The notes beneath the pieces are model-generated. The model made no database searches, was not told the origin of the DNA, and saw nothing but the letters and a program-made list of their open reading frames with translations. DNA of 50,710 nucleotides from Flavobacteriales bacterium (GTDB taxonomy: Bacteria; Bacteroidota; Bacteroidia; Flavobacteriales_D; Crocinitomicaceae), in contig CANJKA010000014.1 in the NCBI GenBank assembly GCA_947474675.1, positions 1-50,710 on the forward strand, given 5' to 3'. The translations under genes and the position numbers were made by a program. Below are positions 42,732-50,621 of the stretch, piece after piece (positions within the stretch are counted from its first letter, which is position 1; the number at the start of each line of letters is the position of its first letter).

Positions 42732-43997
42732 ATGAAAACAATAAAAATCACATATATAGGTTTTGTAGCACTATTAATCGGACTACTGATAAATTTATCC
42801 TCTTGCGGTTCAGCAACCGAAGACCAAGGACATGAAGAAGCCAAAGCTGAAGCAGGTCATGAAGAAACACCCAACAAAGAAGTGGAACTAAATCAGGCGC
42901 AATACAATGCTTCTGATATCGTGTTAGGAACCTTTGAAATGAAGAACCTGAGTGAAGTTATCAATGCAAACGGTTACACAAAATTACCGCCTCAAAATCA
43001 AGCGGATGTTTCGGTTTTTGTATCGGGAATTGTTCGATCGATTAATGTAATTGAAGGAGAATACGTGCAAAAAGGACAAACATTGGCAACAATTGAAAGT
43101 CTGGAATTCACCAAATTACAAGAATCATATTTGACTTCAAAAAGTAATTTGGAACTTTTGACAAATGAATACGAAAGACAAAAAACACTTAACATTGAAA
43201 ATGTAAATTCTAAAAAAGTACTTCAAAAAGCAAAAACGGAATACGAAATTGAAAAAGCACGTTTGGCTTCTTTGAAAAAACAAATGAGTACACTCAACTT
43301 GAATGGTTCAGATAATGCAATTTCAATAATGGCTATAACCGCTCCTATCAGCGGTTATGTAACAGATATAAATATTAAAATCGGCACAAATACAGAAACA
43401 GGAAAAGCACTTTTTAGCATCGTTGACAATTCTAAAATGCACGTTGATTTATCGGTTTATGAAAAAGACCTTCAAAAAGTAAAAGCAGGACAAAGTGTTC
43501 GTTTCACATTGACTAACCAAGACAATACTGAAATTAAAGGAAAAATTTTCAGCGTTGGAAAATCCTTTGAAAATGACACCAAATCTGTAGCTGTTCATGC
43601 TGATATTTTAAATGATAAGCAGATGCTTATTCCAGGAATGTATGTGAATGCTTTAATCGACATTGGCTACAATAAGGTGAAAGCATTACCAATAGACGCC
43701 ATTGTTAAAGCAGATGGAAGAGAATACATTTTTGTTTTAGAAGAACACAGCGAGGAAACAGCACATGATGAAGAAGAAGGGCACGATCATGAAGATGGAC
43801 ACAAACACGAAGATTCTCATGAAAAAGCATTCCATTTCCAACGAATTGAAGTCAAATCAGGAACAGTACAACTCGGATATGCACAAGTAACTATTCTTCA
43901 AGACATTGAACCGAATGCAAAAATTGTTTTGAAAGGTGCGTATTATATCCAAAGCCATTTATTGAAAAGTGAGGGCGGTGGAGGTCATGAACATTAA
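42732..43997 (+). CDS. czcB: RND periplasmic adaptor subunit, CzcB-type, His-rich
   Basis: 421 aa. A lipoprotein signal has its lipobox Cys in LLINLSSCGSA. A barrel-sandwich domain (SGIVRSINVIEGEYVQKGQT, ITAPISGYVTDINIKIGTNT) flanks a helical hairpin (residues about 120-200), followed by a beta-barrel domain. Histidine/acidic stretches occur near the start (DQGHEEAKAEAGHEETPNKE) and near the end (HDEEEGHDHEDGHKHEDSHE) and could bind metal. It is 11 bases downstream of the CzcA-TolC fusion, and links the inner-membrane pump to the channel. Confidence 0.92.
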   Translation: MKTIKITYIGFVALLIGLLINLSSCGSATEDQGHEEAKAEAGHEETPNKEVELNQAQYNASDIVLGTFEMKNLSEVINANGYTKLPPQNQADVSVFVSGIVRSINVIEGEYVQKGQTLATIESLEFTKLQESYLTSKSNLELLTNEYERQKTLNIENVNSKKVLQKAKTEYEIEKARLASLKKQMSTLNLNGSDNAISIMAITAPISGYVTDINIKIGTNTETGKALFSIVDNSKMHVDLSVYEKDLQKVKAGQSVRFTLTNQDNTEIKGKIFSVGKSFENDTKSVAVHADILNDKQMLIPGMYVNALIDIGYNKVKALPIDAIVKADGREYIFVLEEHSEETAHDEEEGHDHEDGHKHEDSHEKAFHFQRIEVKSGTVQLGYAQVTILQDIEPNAKIVLKGAYYIQSHLLKSEGGGGHEH

Positions 43998-44008
43998 TTT
44001 AGAGAATT

Positions 44009-45892
44009 ATGAAAACCTTGTTAAAAGACAAAAAAATGCTATTTCTATTGGTTGCCGTTCTATTGGTAATCACTCTGGAAATATTATCCTTGATGAATAT
44101 TCATATTCCAATGCCTTATGCACCTTTTGTTTTTGGTGGTTTCATCATCGGTGTTGGTCGAGAAGTTGTATGGAATGGATTGAAGGCATTGGTGAAATTC
44201 AAATTCAGCAGTATCAATCTTCTGATGTTAATTGCTGTCATAGGAGCATTTTATTTAGGCGAATATCCCGAAGCATCAGTTGTAATTGTTCTATATGTAT
44301 TGGGAGAAACTTTAGAAGATTTCGGTATTCAACAAAGTAAATCCGCACTGAATGACTTGATTGATAAAACACCCAAAACAGCAATTGTAAAAAATGCATT
44401 TCAACCTGTTGAGATTGAAAAAATTCCCATCGGAACGATTCTACAAATCAAAGCAGGTGATATAATTCCCTTAGACGGAATAGTAACCGAAGGTGAAACA
44501 TTGGTTGATGAAGCAACAATAACAGGAGAACCGATCCCTAAAAGTAAGCAAGTTGGAGACGCCCTTTTCGCAGGAACAATCAACCAAAATGGGTTTATCG
44601 AAATGGAAACAACCAAACTGTCTGTGGATAGTACATTTTCAAAAATTGTACGACTTACATTTGAAGCACAAGCCAATAAATCAGAAACACAGAAATTCAT
44701 TCAAAAATTCTCGAAAATTTACACCCCTTCGATTATTATATTGTCTTTACTAATAATTGTGATTCCTGTGTTTCTGTTACATCAAGACTTTAATCATTGG
44801 TTACAACAAGCCATCACACTATTGGTTATTGCTTGTCCGTGTGCTTTGGTGATTTCAACTCCTGTTGCCATTTATGCAGCCATCAGCAACGCATCTTCAA
44901 AAGGCGCACTGATAAAAGGTGGTAAATACATTGAAGCAATGGCAGATATTAAAGCGATTGCATTGGATAAAACACGAACAATCACTTTTGGAAAACCAAT
45001 TGTTTCAGATGTTTTTCCTTTAAATGGAACAAGTCGTGAAGAACTATTGGCTTGCTCAGCAGGAGCTGAAATTTTTTCTGAACATCCCTTAGCACAAGCA
45101 ATTGTTGATTGTTGTATTTCAGAAGGTTTTGAGCCTCATAAAGCAGATTCCTTTAAAAGTGAAATGGGAAAAGGTGCAATTGCAAAATGTTTAATTTGTG
45201 AAGATGAAACGATTTACATAGGTAAATTAGCCTTTATTGAAGAACATCAGCATATCACAAAAGAAGCTGAACAAATAGTTTCTGATCTTTCTGAACAAGG
45301 AAAAACAAGCGTTGTAATCAGTTTTGGAAATGGAGTTGCAGGAATTATTGGTTTAACAGATGAAATAAAACCCGATAGTATTCTAGCCATAAAACAATTA
45401 CAGGATTTATGTATAGAGCCAATTATGTTAACGGGAGATAGTGAAAAAGCAGGTCACTTCGTTGCATCACAAGTCGGAATCAAAAATGTCTTCGGTGGAT
45501 TATTACCCGAAAACAAAGTCGAGAAAATAGATGAATTACTAAAAAAGTATAACTTCGTAGCAATGGTTGGTGATGGTGTAAACGATACTCCCGCATTAGC
45601 CAAATCAACTGTCGGTATTGCAATGGGAGCATTTGGGAGTGATTCGGCAATCGAAGTTTCAAATATTGCTTTGATGAACGATAATTTATCGTTAATTCCT
45701 TTTCTTATTCGATTAAGTAAAGCAACATTAAAACGAATTAAAATCAATACCATTGGTGCAATTTCAATCAAAGTTCTCTTTATTACATTGGCATTTTTAG
45801 GTTATAGTAATTTAGTCTTAGCAATTGCAGCGGATGTTGGTGTTACTTTAGTTGTGATTCTTTTGAGTTTGAATTTAAAATCGTATAAATAA
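44009..45892 (+). CDS. zntA: P1B-2-type heavy-metal ATPase (Zn/Cd/Pb), no N-terminal HMA domain
   Basis: 627 aa beginning directly with membrane segments. The metal-binding CPC lies in VIACPCALVISTP, the actuator loop is ATITGEPIPK, and the P-domain ends GDGVNDTPALAKSTVGIAMG. TM8 has AIAADVGVTL, whose DxG marks the Zn/Cd/Pb class. The phosphorylation motif reads DKTRT instead of the usual DKTGT: the codon is CGA, one base from GGA. If real, this Gly-to-Arg change could impair phosphorylation, or it may be a lineage variant. It is 11 bases after czcB, in the efflux operon. It would move metal from cytoplasm to periplasm. Confidence 0.9.
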   Translation: MKTLLKDKKMLFLLVAVLLVITLEILSLMNIHIPMPYAPFVFGGFIIGVGREVVWNGLKALVKFKFSSINLLMLIAVIGAFYLGEYPEASVVIVLYVLGETLEDFGIQQSKSALNDLIDKTPKTAIVKNAFQPVEIEKIPIGTILQIKAGDIIPLDGIVTEGETLVDEATITGEPIPKSKQVGDALFAGTINQNGFIEMETTKLSVDSTFSKIVRLTFEAQANKSETQKFIQKFSKIYTPSIIILSLLIIVIPVFLLHQDFNHWLQQAITLLVIACPCALVISTPVAIYAAISNASSKGALIKGGKYIEAMADIKAIALDKTRTITFGKPIVSDVFPLNGTSREELLACSAGAEIFSEHPLAQAIVDCCISEGFEPHKADSFKSEMGKGAIAKCLICEDETIYIGKLAFIEEHQHITKEAEQIVSDLSEQGKTSVVISFGNGVAGIIGLTDEIKPDSILAIKQLQDLCIEPIMLTGDSEKAGHFVASQVGIKNVFGGLLPENKVEKIDELLKKYNFVAMVGDGVNDTPALAKSTVGIAMGAFGSDSAIEVSNIALMNDNLSLIPFLIRLSKATLKRIKINTIGAISIKVLFITLAFLGYSNLVLAIAADVGVTLVVILLSLNLKSYK

Positions 45893-45912
45893 TAAATTAA
45901 AAAAATAAAATT

Positions 45913-46293
45913 ATGAAAATCAGTAAAATAACTCAAATAATGTTTTTGTTTCTAGCAATAAGTTTAATAACAAAAACTAGCAGTGCACAAAGTCTTAAAT
46001 CAGTAAGTTATCCATTAGGCACTATGAAGACTATTCAATTTGAAGTCTCAGGTAATTGTGAAAAATGTAAAAAGAATATTGAACACATTGCTCTAGAATT
46101 ATGTGGTGTGAAAACAGCTGAATGGAACATTGAAACAAAAATTATTACCCTAACATTTGATTTAGGATTAATTCAACTACATAAAATTCAAAAAAGATTA
46201 GCGAAACATGGGTATGATAATGAAAAGTTTAAGGCAAGTAAAAGAGCCTATAATAGATTAGATAAATGTTGTCAATATGATAGGGAAAAATAA
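45913..46293 (+). CDS. Exported heavy-metal-associated (HMA) domain protein
   Basis: 126 aa. A signal peptide (ITQIMFLFLAISLITKTSSA, then Q) is followed by a ferredoxin-like HMA domain with the metal-binding SGNCEKCKKNIEHIALELCG (CxxC). The second half of the beta-alpha-beta fold is next, then a C-terminal KCCQYDREK. It is last gene of the efflux operon, 20 bases after the ATPase. Because it is exported, it more likely hands metal to the CzcABC channel than to the cytoplasmic side of the ATPase. Confidence 0.85.
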   Translation: MKISKITQIMFLFLAISLITKTSSAQSLKSVSYPLGTMKTIQFEVSGNCEKCKKNIEHIALELCGVKTAEWNIETKIITLTFDLGLIQLHKIQKRLAKHGYDNEKFKASKRAYNRLDKCCQYDREK

Positions 46294-46313
46294 TTCAATG
46301 TAATGAATTTAAT

Positions 46314-46354
46314 AAAAAAAACCTCTTAATAATTTTACTTTTAAGAGTTTTTTT
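46314..46354 (+). terminator. Terminator of the metal-efflux operon
   Basis: A CTCTTAA / TTAAGAG stem is flanked by an A run and a long T run (about eleven T). It lies 20 bases after the HMA gene's stop. Confidence 0.85.
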
Positions 46355-47779
46355 TTTATTTGAACCACCGTTAAAATCTATGAAAATTCCAGTTGATCTC
46401 CAGATAATAATGGTGTTCCTCTTTTTCGTCCTTTTACAAAAATAGCTTATCTGCAAGGGTAAATAAACACTCCTAACGTCGCGCCCTTGCACATATCATT
46501 TCAAAGCTATTCGTCGGAACTCCTCATTTACGCCTTTCCATTAGCTATTTTTGTAACGTCCTCATACATCGTCACCCGCAACTACTTCATCCCCCTTGAA
46601 ATCCCCTCAAAGGTAGCCACCCAAAAGTGGCTGGGTATAATTTACAAGGGGTATGCCGTTGCTTGAGTTAGGCTCGCCTGCAAAATCGGTCAGGCTTCAG
46701 GTTTGTCACATTTTTTGAATCAATTATCGGTAGAAGTTATTTGTGCCTTTCTCTATCCCGAAGAAAAATCGAGCCGTTCAAGGCACAAACCACTTATCAA
46801 GTATCAATCTGTCATCATTCATAGCAACAAGAGTATTCGCATTTTCCGTTACCCTCCAAATACGCATACACTTGAATCATGCTTCGGTAGTCAAAAAATC
46901 CGCCAAACCTTCGTGCATACTGCATAGGTCGTTCCCATCCTCCTTAGGTCGGCTTCTCCACTCACACCTTCCCTCAACTCGCAGACGGCTCGCGCCACGT
47001 TCCATAAATGCGTTTTTATATTTGTTTTAAGTTTTCAGTAAATTAATTATTTACCACTTCTTTTCGGTGATATAAAAACGCATATATTCCACTCCATTCA
47101 CACGCTGAAGGCTCCATTTCCTTTTCCGTTATCATTTATCAAAGTTTTAATTCTCATTCCAATCAAATTTCTCAGTTGACTAAAAGTTGATCACTTCGAT
47201 TATAAAAAAAAGAATTTTGACTAGCAGTCACTTTTGCTTTTATTCCGTTCCTCCATAAAATCAAAAAAGACTATCTATTTTTCACTTCGAAACTCATTCA
47301 TCCCTGCAAGAGTATGCAAATTTTCCGTGAAAAACTCCAAATTTCCATACCCTTGCCAAATCTTGATTTAATTTATCGCAAAACTATCAATCTCACTTCG
47401 AATCAGAAAAAGTCTGTACTTCGATCTCGATTCATCCCGAAACTATCACTCTCACTTCGGGTGTCAAAAATAAAAAATGAATGCAAAGATAGGTCGTTCA
47501 ATCATACAGTCAAGTTCAAGCCCTCCGGGTTTTGATAAAATAATCTCCATACCGAGCAACTTTCTTTTTTGATTTTCATTTTAAAATTATCATTCACCAT
47601 TCTGCTTTAAATTATCCCTACTCGGTATAGTATTTTTTTATCAAAAATCTTGTCTTCCTTCTTTCTCTCCCAAAAAGTAAGGCATTCTTTTTTCTTTTTT
47701 TTCGGTTTTTTCTCTTTTTCTTCAAAAGTGATTGGGCGGAGCGAAGCGACAAAAGGACATAAATTTTAAACAAATAATT
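46355..47779. other. 1.4 kb repeat-rich region without convincing genes
   Basis: The base composition is visibly less AT-rich than the rest. Short open frames exist but lack ribosome binding sites and look random (Ser/Pro/Arg-rich). It contains a 14-base inverted repeat (47008/47070), two copies of a roughly 50-base motif with ATTTTCCGT in the middle (about 46825 and 47306), and a repeated ACTATCA-CTCACTTCG motif (47381, 47440). It may hold an origin, a transfer origin or a structured RNA; the role is unknown. Confidence 0.5.
47008..47083. repeat. 14-base perfect inverted repeat
   Basis: ATGCGTTTTTATAT (47008-47021) and ATATAAAAACGCAT (47070-47083) are separated by 48 bases. It could form a long-loop hairpin inside the non-coding region. 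Confidence 0.7.
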
Positions 47780-47986
47780 ATGTACAGTCGAACAAATCCA
47801 GCAGTAATTAAAAGCATTCTCTTTATGCTGCCTAAAAGTGAATTAATCAAACAGATTGAATTTATGAAAACTCAAATTCAAGAGTTAGAACCAGGAAACA
47901 AAAGAAGCATGTTTTTGAATTTATATATCTATTCAAATCAACTCGACATTATGAATCAAGTTGTTTTAAAACCTAAATCAAAATAG
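47780..47986 (+). CDS. Hypothetical protein (68 aa)
   Basis: Starts at the ATG at 47780, chosen because the next gene follows with one base between and the upstream in-frame Met (47732) lies in GC-rich DNA with an unlikely sequence. It is helical (PKSELIKQIEFMKTQIQELE). It is the first gene of the right-end module of element 2. Its function is unknown. Confidence 0.55.
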   Translation: MYSRTNPAVIKSILFMLPKSELIKQIEFMKTQIQELEPGNKRSMFLNLYIYSNQLDIMNQVVLKPKSK

Positions 47987-47987
47987 T

Positions 47988-48407
47988 ATGTTTCAATATA
48001 AAATAACAACATTCAATCCGGATAAAGAATATTCTGGATTTCCTTTCTATATTCTCAACAAAGGGTTAAACAGCGGAAAACCGCTTCTTAATCCTTGTCC
48101 GAATTGTTTTGTTTTAAATTGTGAATCCGATGAGGTTAAACAAGATTTGTATTGGTTGCTTTACGGATTATGGCAAGGAAAAGCCTTTCGTTCAATTTTG
48201 ATAGGATCCGCTATTCTTTATAGTCGAAAATATGAATTAGAAAACGTCATTAAAAATGGAATTGAGAAACTGGAAAAGAATCCAGTTAAAGTAAAAAAGA
48301 ATATTTCTGCAGTAGTAAAAATTGAAGAACATCGTTTGAATGCTATAAAGCAAATTCAATTAATGCAGCAACTTAAGTTGAGTTTAATGTTTGATTTAAT
48401 GAAATGA
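47988..48407 (+). CDS. Conserved hypothetical protein of Bacteroidetes elements
   Basis: 139 aa. The N-terminal half has a short CPNCFVLNC cluster that could bind metal. It is followed by a helical region with the segment QDLYWLLYGLWQGKAFRSIL and a basic C-terminus. It starts 2 bases after the previous gene's end, so the two are coupled, and a terminator follows. Similar small proteins accompany the other genes of this module in Bacteroidetes elements. No function is known to me. Confidence 0.6.
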   Translation: MFQYKITTFNPDKEYSGFPFYILNKGLNSGKPLLNPCPNCFVLNCESDEVKQDLYWLLYGLWQGKAFRSILIGSAILYSRKYELENVIKNGIEKLEKNPVKVKKNISAVVKIEEHRLNAIKQIQLMQQLKLSLMFDLMK

Positions 48408-48419
48408 ATGTCCATAAAA

Positions 48420-48446
48420 AAAGGTCGCTCAAACTGAACGACCTTT
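48420..48446. terminator. Bidirectional terminator between convergent genes
   Basis: The stem AAAGGTCG / CGACCTTT has an 11-base loop, with A and T runs on both sides. It would serve the rightward gene ending at 48407 and the leftward gene ending at 48466. Confidence 0.75.
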
Positions 48447-48465
48447 CAATTGTTTTCAATAAAAC

Positions 48466-48648
48466 CTACTTCTTGACTTTTTTCATGACCCATTTAAAAA
48501 TCAAAGAAACCACAAAACTCACAGTTGCACCAACGATTGCTAGGACAACAGTTTTCAAATAATCTTGTGCATCTATTGTCACAAATACGGTTAAGACCGT
48601 TCCTGATACTGTTCCTAATGTTGTACTATGGTCGTGATGTGAATACAT
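48466..48648 (-). CDS. Small membrane protein (60 aa)
   Basis: A His/Thr-rich start (MYSHHDHSTTLGTVSG) is followed by one or two membrane helices (about residues 17-28 and 30-53) and a basic tail KWVMKKVKK. The size and topology resemble phage holins. It is encoded after the 68-aa membrane protein and the MARQ protein, in the same direction. A lysis or membrane-vesicle role with the amidase is possible but speculative. Confidence 0.6.
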   Translation of the reverse strand: MYSHHDHSTTLGTVSGTVLTVFVTIDAQDYLKTVVLAIVGATVSFVVSLIFKWVMKKVKK

Positions 48649-48672
48649 TTTTAATCTTTTTATTAGAGTGAA

Positions 48673-48879
48673 TTAATTATTCTCAACCGTAGTTTGAGCA
48701 ACTGCAGAAGCAACAGAACCAGCAACAATTAAATACTGACCGATTGTTATCGCAATTACAGGTAAAGTAATTGTTGAAGAAACTAAAACTCCTCCGACTG
48801 CTATCAATCCTAAACCAACATTTCTTAACTTTTTAAAAAATGTTGGAGTTGGAGATTTGATTCTTTCTAGAATATTCAT
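48673..48879 (-). CDS. Small membrane protein (68 aa)
   Basis: A short basic N-terminus (MNILERIKSPTPTFFKKLRN) is followed by two hydrophobic, Gly/Ala/Val-rich helices (VGLGLIAVGGVLVSSTITLP, VIAITIGQYLIVAGSVASAV) and a short polar tail. It is typical of a two-helix membrane hairpin. It lies between the MARQ-protein gene and the 60-aa membrane protein and is probably part of the same leftward module. Confidence 0.65.
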   Translation of the reverse strand: MNILERIKSPTPTFFKKLRNVGLGLIAVGGVLVSSTITLPVIAITIGQYLIVAGSVASAVAQTTVENN

Positions 48880-48894
48880 TTTGCTGTTGTTTTA

Positions 48895-48930
48895 AAAACG
48901 TCTATTCTATTTGAATAAAATAGACGTTTT
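48895..48930 (-). terminator. Terminator after the MARQ-protein gene
   Basis: The AAAACGTCTATT / AATAGACGTTTT stem reads equally on both strands, with a T-rich flank. It lies 18 bases beyond the stop of the gene at 48949. Confidence 0.75.
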
Positions 48931-48948
48931 ATTAATACTCTAACTGAA

Positions 48949-49695
48949 TTAAGCTACTTCAATGATTTTTAAAGCATTGTAAGAACCATTTTTCATTGAA
49001 TATTGAACACCATTTACTAATTGGAAAAATTCAACTTTCAATAAATAAATATTCACTCCAGTTCCAGCTGGTGTTGCAGGTGTAAGTTCTACAGTCAATA
49101 ATGGACCATCGATTGCAAAATTCGCAACATCAGTTAATTGCAATTCGCCAATTCCTGTTTCGAAATCGATAACTGCAAAACCACCTGATAAAGTCGCATG
49201 TGTTGAACCTTTTGGCCATTGAATATCATTTGCAGGAAGTAAATCTGCAATTGTAATGACCCCCGAAAGCAAATCTAAGCTTGAAGGTTTGTACAAAACG
49301 CTCCCCATTAGGGCATTTACGTTGAATTCAAAACCTTTTAACAAAGCTTTTGCTTCTGGAGTTTGTAATCCTACCCCCACATTTCTTTCACCTCTTGCAG
49401 AGGTTAAGTCCATGTTTTTCATTTGTGTCATGATTTGTGTAACACGTGCAACAACTCTGTTGTCAGCTGAATTGTTTGTGATATTTCTCAACGTATCACG
49501 TAAAACTTTTCCCGAAGTCGCTGAACTTCCGAATTCAGAACCGTTTTCACGAGTTCTAGCAAATGTAGGGTCATTTGCAATTCGAGCACCATCAATACTC
49601 GTTTTCATTTTCGCTAAATGACCATCTTTTGATTTGTAAAAAGTAACATTGTCCAACGTTCCTTTGATCTTGATAAGACCTGTTTGCCTAGCCAT
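48949..49695 (-). CDS. Conserved Bacteroidetes mobile-element protein with MARQ start
   Basis: 248 aa. The N-terminal MARQTGLIKIKGTLDNVTFY and DGARIANDPTFARTRENGSE segments match a pattern I recall from many uncharacterised Bacteroidetes proteins on mobile elements. The first 110 residues are helical and basic; the last 130 look like a beta-sandwich (GGFAVIDFETGIGELQLTDV, PLLTVELTPATPAGTGVNIY). There is no signal peptide. Its neighbours are two small membrane proteins, and an amidase lies in the same element. A structural or surface role is plausible but unproven. Confidence 0.75.
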   Translation of the reverse strand: MARQTGLIKIKGTLDNVTFYKSKDGHLAKMKTSIDGARIANDPTFARTRENGSEFGSSATSGKVLRDTLRNITNNSADNRVVARVTQIMTQMKNMDLTSARGERNVGVGLQTPEAKALLKGFEFNVNALMGSVLYKPSSLDLLSGVITIADLLPANDIQWPKGSTHATLSGGFAVIDFETGIGELQLTDVANFAIDGPLLTVELTPATPAGTGVNIYLLKVEFFQLVNGVQYSMKNGSYNALKIIEVA

Positions 49696-50117
49696 AATTT
49701 CTAAAATTTAAATAAGACTGAATTACGAGTTTCGCAATTCAAAACAGATTTCGTATCGCGAGTGGATTTCTGTTTTTATTCAAATCTATTGGATTGAAAT
49801 TGACTTTGCAAATAGTCACTTCCGATAAATAAACTTTGAGTTATATTATGCCATTTTAGGTATTTTATTCCACATAAAATAGAGGTTTTTATATTTAAAA
49901 AAGGAAGCATAATGACTTTTAGGTATTTCAAATCAGTAGTAAAAGCATATTTAAAGTATTAGATTAATCAAAATTAACTAATACTAATCAAAATCAATTA
50001 TTTATAATTATTAAAACTAATATAAATTAATCGATATTATAGTGTTTTGACTGTTTTAATTGTCATGAATTTGTTTTACTTTTAAATCAAAGTAAACAAG
50101 CTTAATACTCAAGTAAA
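49696..50117. other. Intergenic region with a short tandem repeat
   Basis: No gene is seen. An imperfect pair around TAATCAAAATYAA (49963-49980 and 49983-50000, 20-base period) sits in very AT-rich DNA upstream of the 66-aa gene. It may be an operator or origin component. Confidence 0.45.
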
Positions 50118-50318
50118 ATGAAGGTCAGTTGTCGTTTATGTATCTATCCAAAAGACATCGCTCGTATAACAGGAAAAAGTGAAAGATTTGGAAGAAAACT
50201 TCTTGAAAAAATTCGAATTGATCTTTCAAAAAATGAAAATCAATTTGTAACTATCCATGAATTTTGCGAATATACTGGATTGTTACTTGAGCATGTCCAG
50301 CCCTTGATATTGGATTGA
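50118..50318 (+). CDS. Small DNA-binding-like protein (66 aa)
   Basis: The sequence YPKDIARITGKSERFGRKLL followed by ...FVTIHEFCEYTGL looks like two short HTH-like units. The pattern is frequent in small Bacteroidetes element proteins found near attachment sites. It is last gene of element 2 before the right att repeat, so it might help recombination or regulate the module. This assignment is tentative. Confidence 0.6.
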   Translation: MKVSCRLCIYPKDIARITGKSERFGRKLLEKIRIDLSKNENQFVTIHEFCEYTGLLLEHVQPLILD

Positions 50319-50345
50319 AATCGAAAATAAATCTAAAGGATCCTT

Positions 50346-50362
50346 TTAGGATTCGAACCTAA
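50346..50362 (-). repeat. tRNA T-arm-like remnant
   Basis: On the minus strand TTAGG TTCGAAT CCTAA forms a perfect T-stem and the invariant TTCGAAT loop. No anticodon or D arm precedes it, so it is not a tRNA. It may be a fossil of another attachment site. Confidence 0.45.
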
Positions 50363-50468
50363 ATTCAATCAACTAGTTCAATTTTTATTCATGTTACACT
50401 TTGTTTTTCAATTGATTGTTAGTAAATTTGTCGTGATAGAGATTGACATCTTTTGGATTGATTTATTA

Positions 50469-50487
50469 GGTGAGTGTTTAGGTGAGT
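50469..50487 (+). repeat. Tandem GGTGAGT pair, probable arm sites (element 2 right end)
   Basis: Copies at 50469-50475 and 50481-50487 have the same 12-base period and orientation as the pair at 16653-16671. They lie 64 bases from the right att repeat. Confidence 0.65.
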
Positions 50488-50550
50488 TATTATAGACTGT
50501 TTACTTGTTAAGTGCTGAATTTACTACATATTAGGAGATTTATATATATC

Positions 50551-50589
50551 CCAGCGGGATCACTAGACAACTAGTCAAAACAAACTAAA
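50551..50589 (+). repeat. Right attachment site of element 2
   Basis: 39 bases identical to 16537-16575; the first 14 match the tRNA-Lys end (with the preceding C, 15). It is followed by a terminator and what is probably the original chromosomal sequence downstream of tRNA-Lys. Confidence 0.9.
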
Positions 50590-50621
50590 GCCTCTCAAAA
50601 CATTGTTTTGAGAGGCTTTTT
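50590..50621 (+). terminator. Original terminator of the tRNA-Lys locus
   Basis: The stem GCCTCTCAAAAC / GTTTTGAGAGGC with a 3-base loop and T run is almost the same as the one at 16576. It is presumed to be the chromosomal terminator displaced 47 kb from its tRNA. Confidence 0.85.

Larger units (their letters stand above)
16537..50589. mobile_element. Element 2: integrated element with defence and metal-resistance cargo
   Basis: Flanked by 39-base perfect direct repeats (16537 and 50551), giving a unit of about 34.0 kb. At the left are an IntDOT-like integrase, RteC, HTH, replication-initiator-like and DnaC-like genes and an amidase. Paired GGTGAGT repeats occur near both ends (16653-16671, 50469-50487). 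The cargo is a defence-like island and a metal-efflux region. The right end carries a small conserved module (47780-50318). No relaxase, coupling protein or Tra genes are seen, so transfer would need a helper. Confidence 0.85.

Noticed and set aside
43969..44340. Open frame of 123 aa overlapping czcB and the ATPase
   Set aside because: It is in another frame of two well-supported genes and has Cys/Ser-rich random composition.
46703..47535. Several short open frames in the non-coding region
   Set aside because: They overlap one another, have low-complexity Ser/Arg/Pro content and lack ribosome binding sites or neighbours in frame.
16802..50318. Relaxase or conjugation genes in element 2
   Set aside because: I looked for HUH or MobA-type motifs and VirB4/TraG ATPases in all large proteins and found none.
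50325..50420. Complete tRNA on the minus strand
   Set aside because: Only the T arm folds; no D arm, anticodon stem or matching acceptor stem is present.
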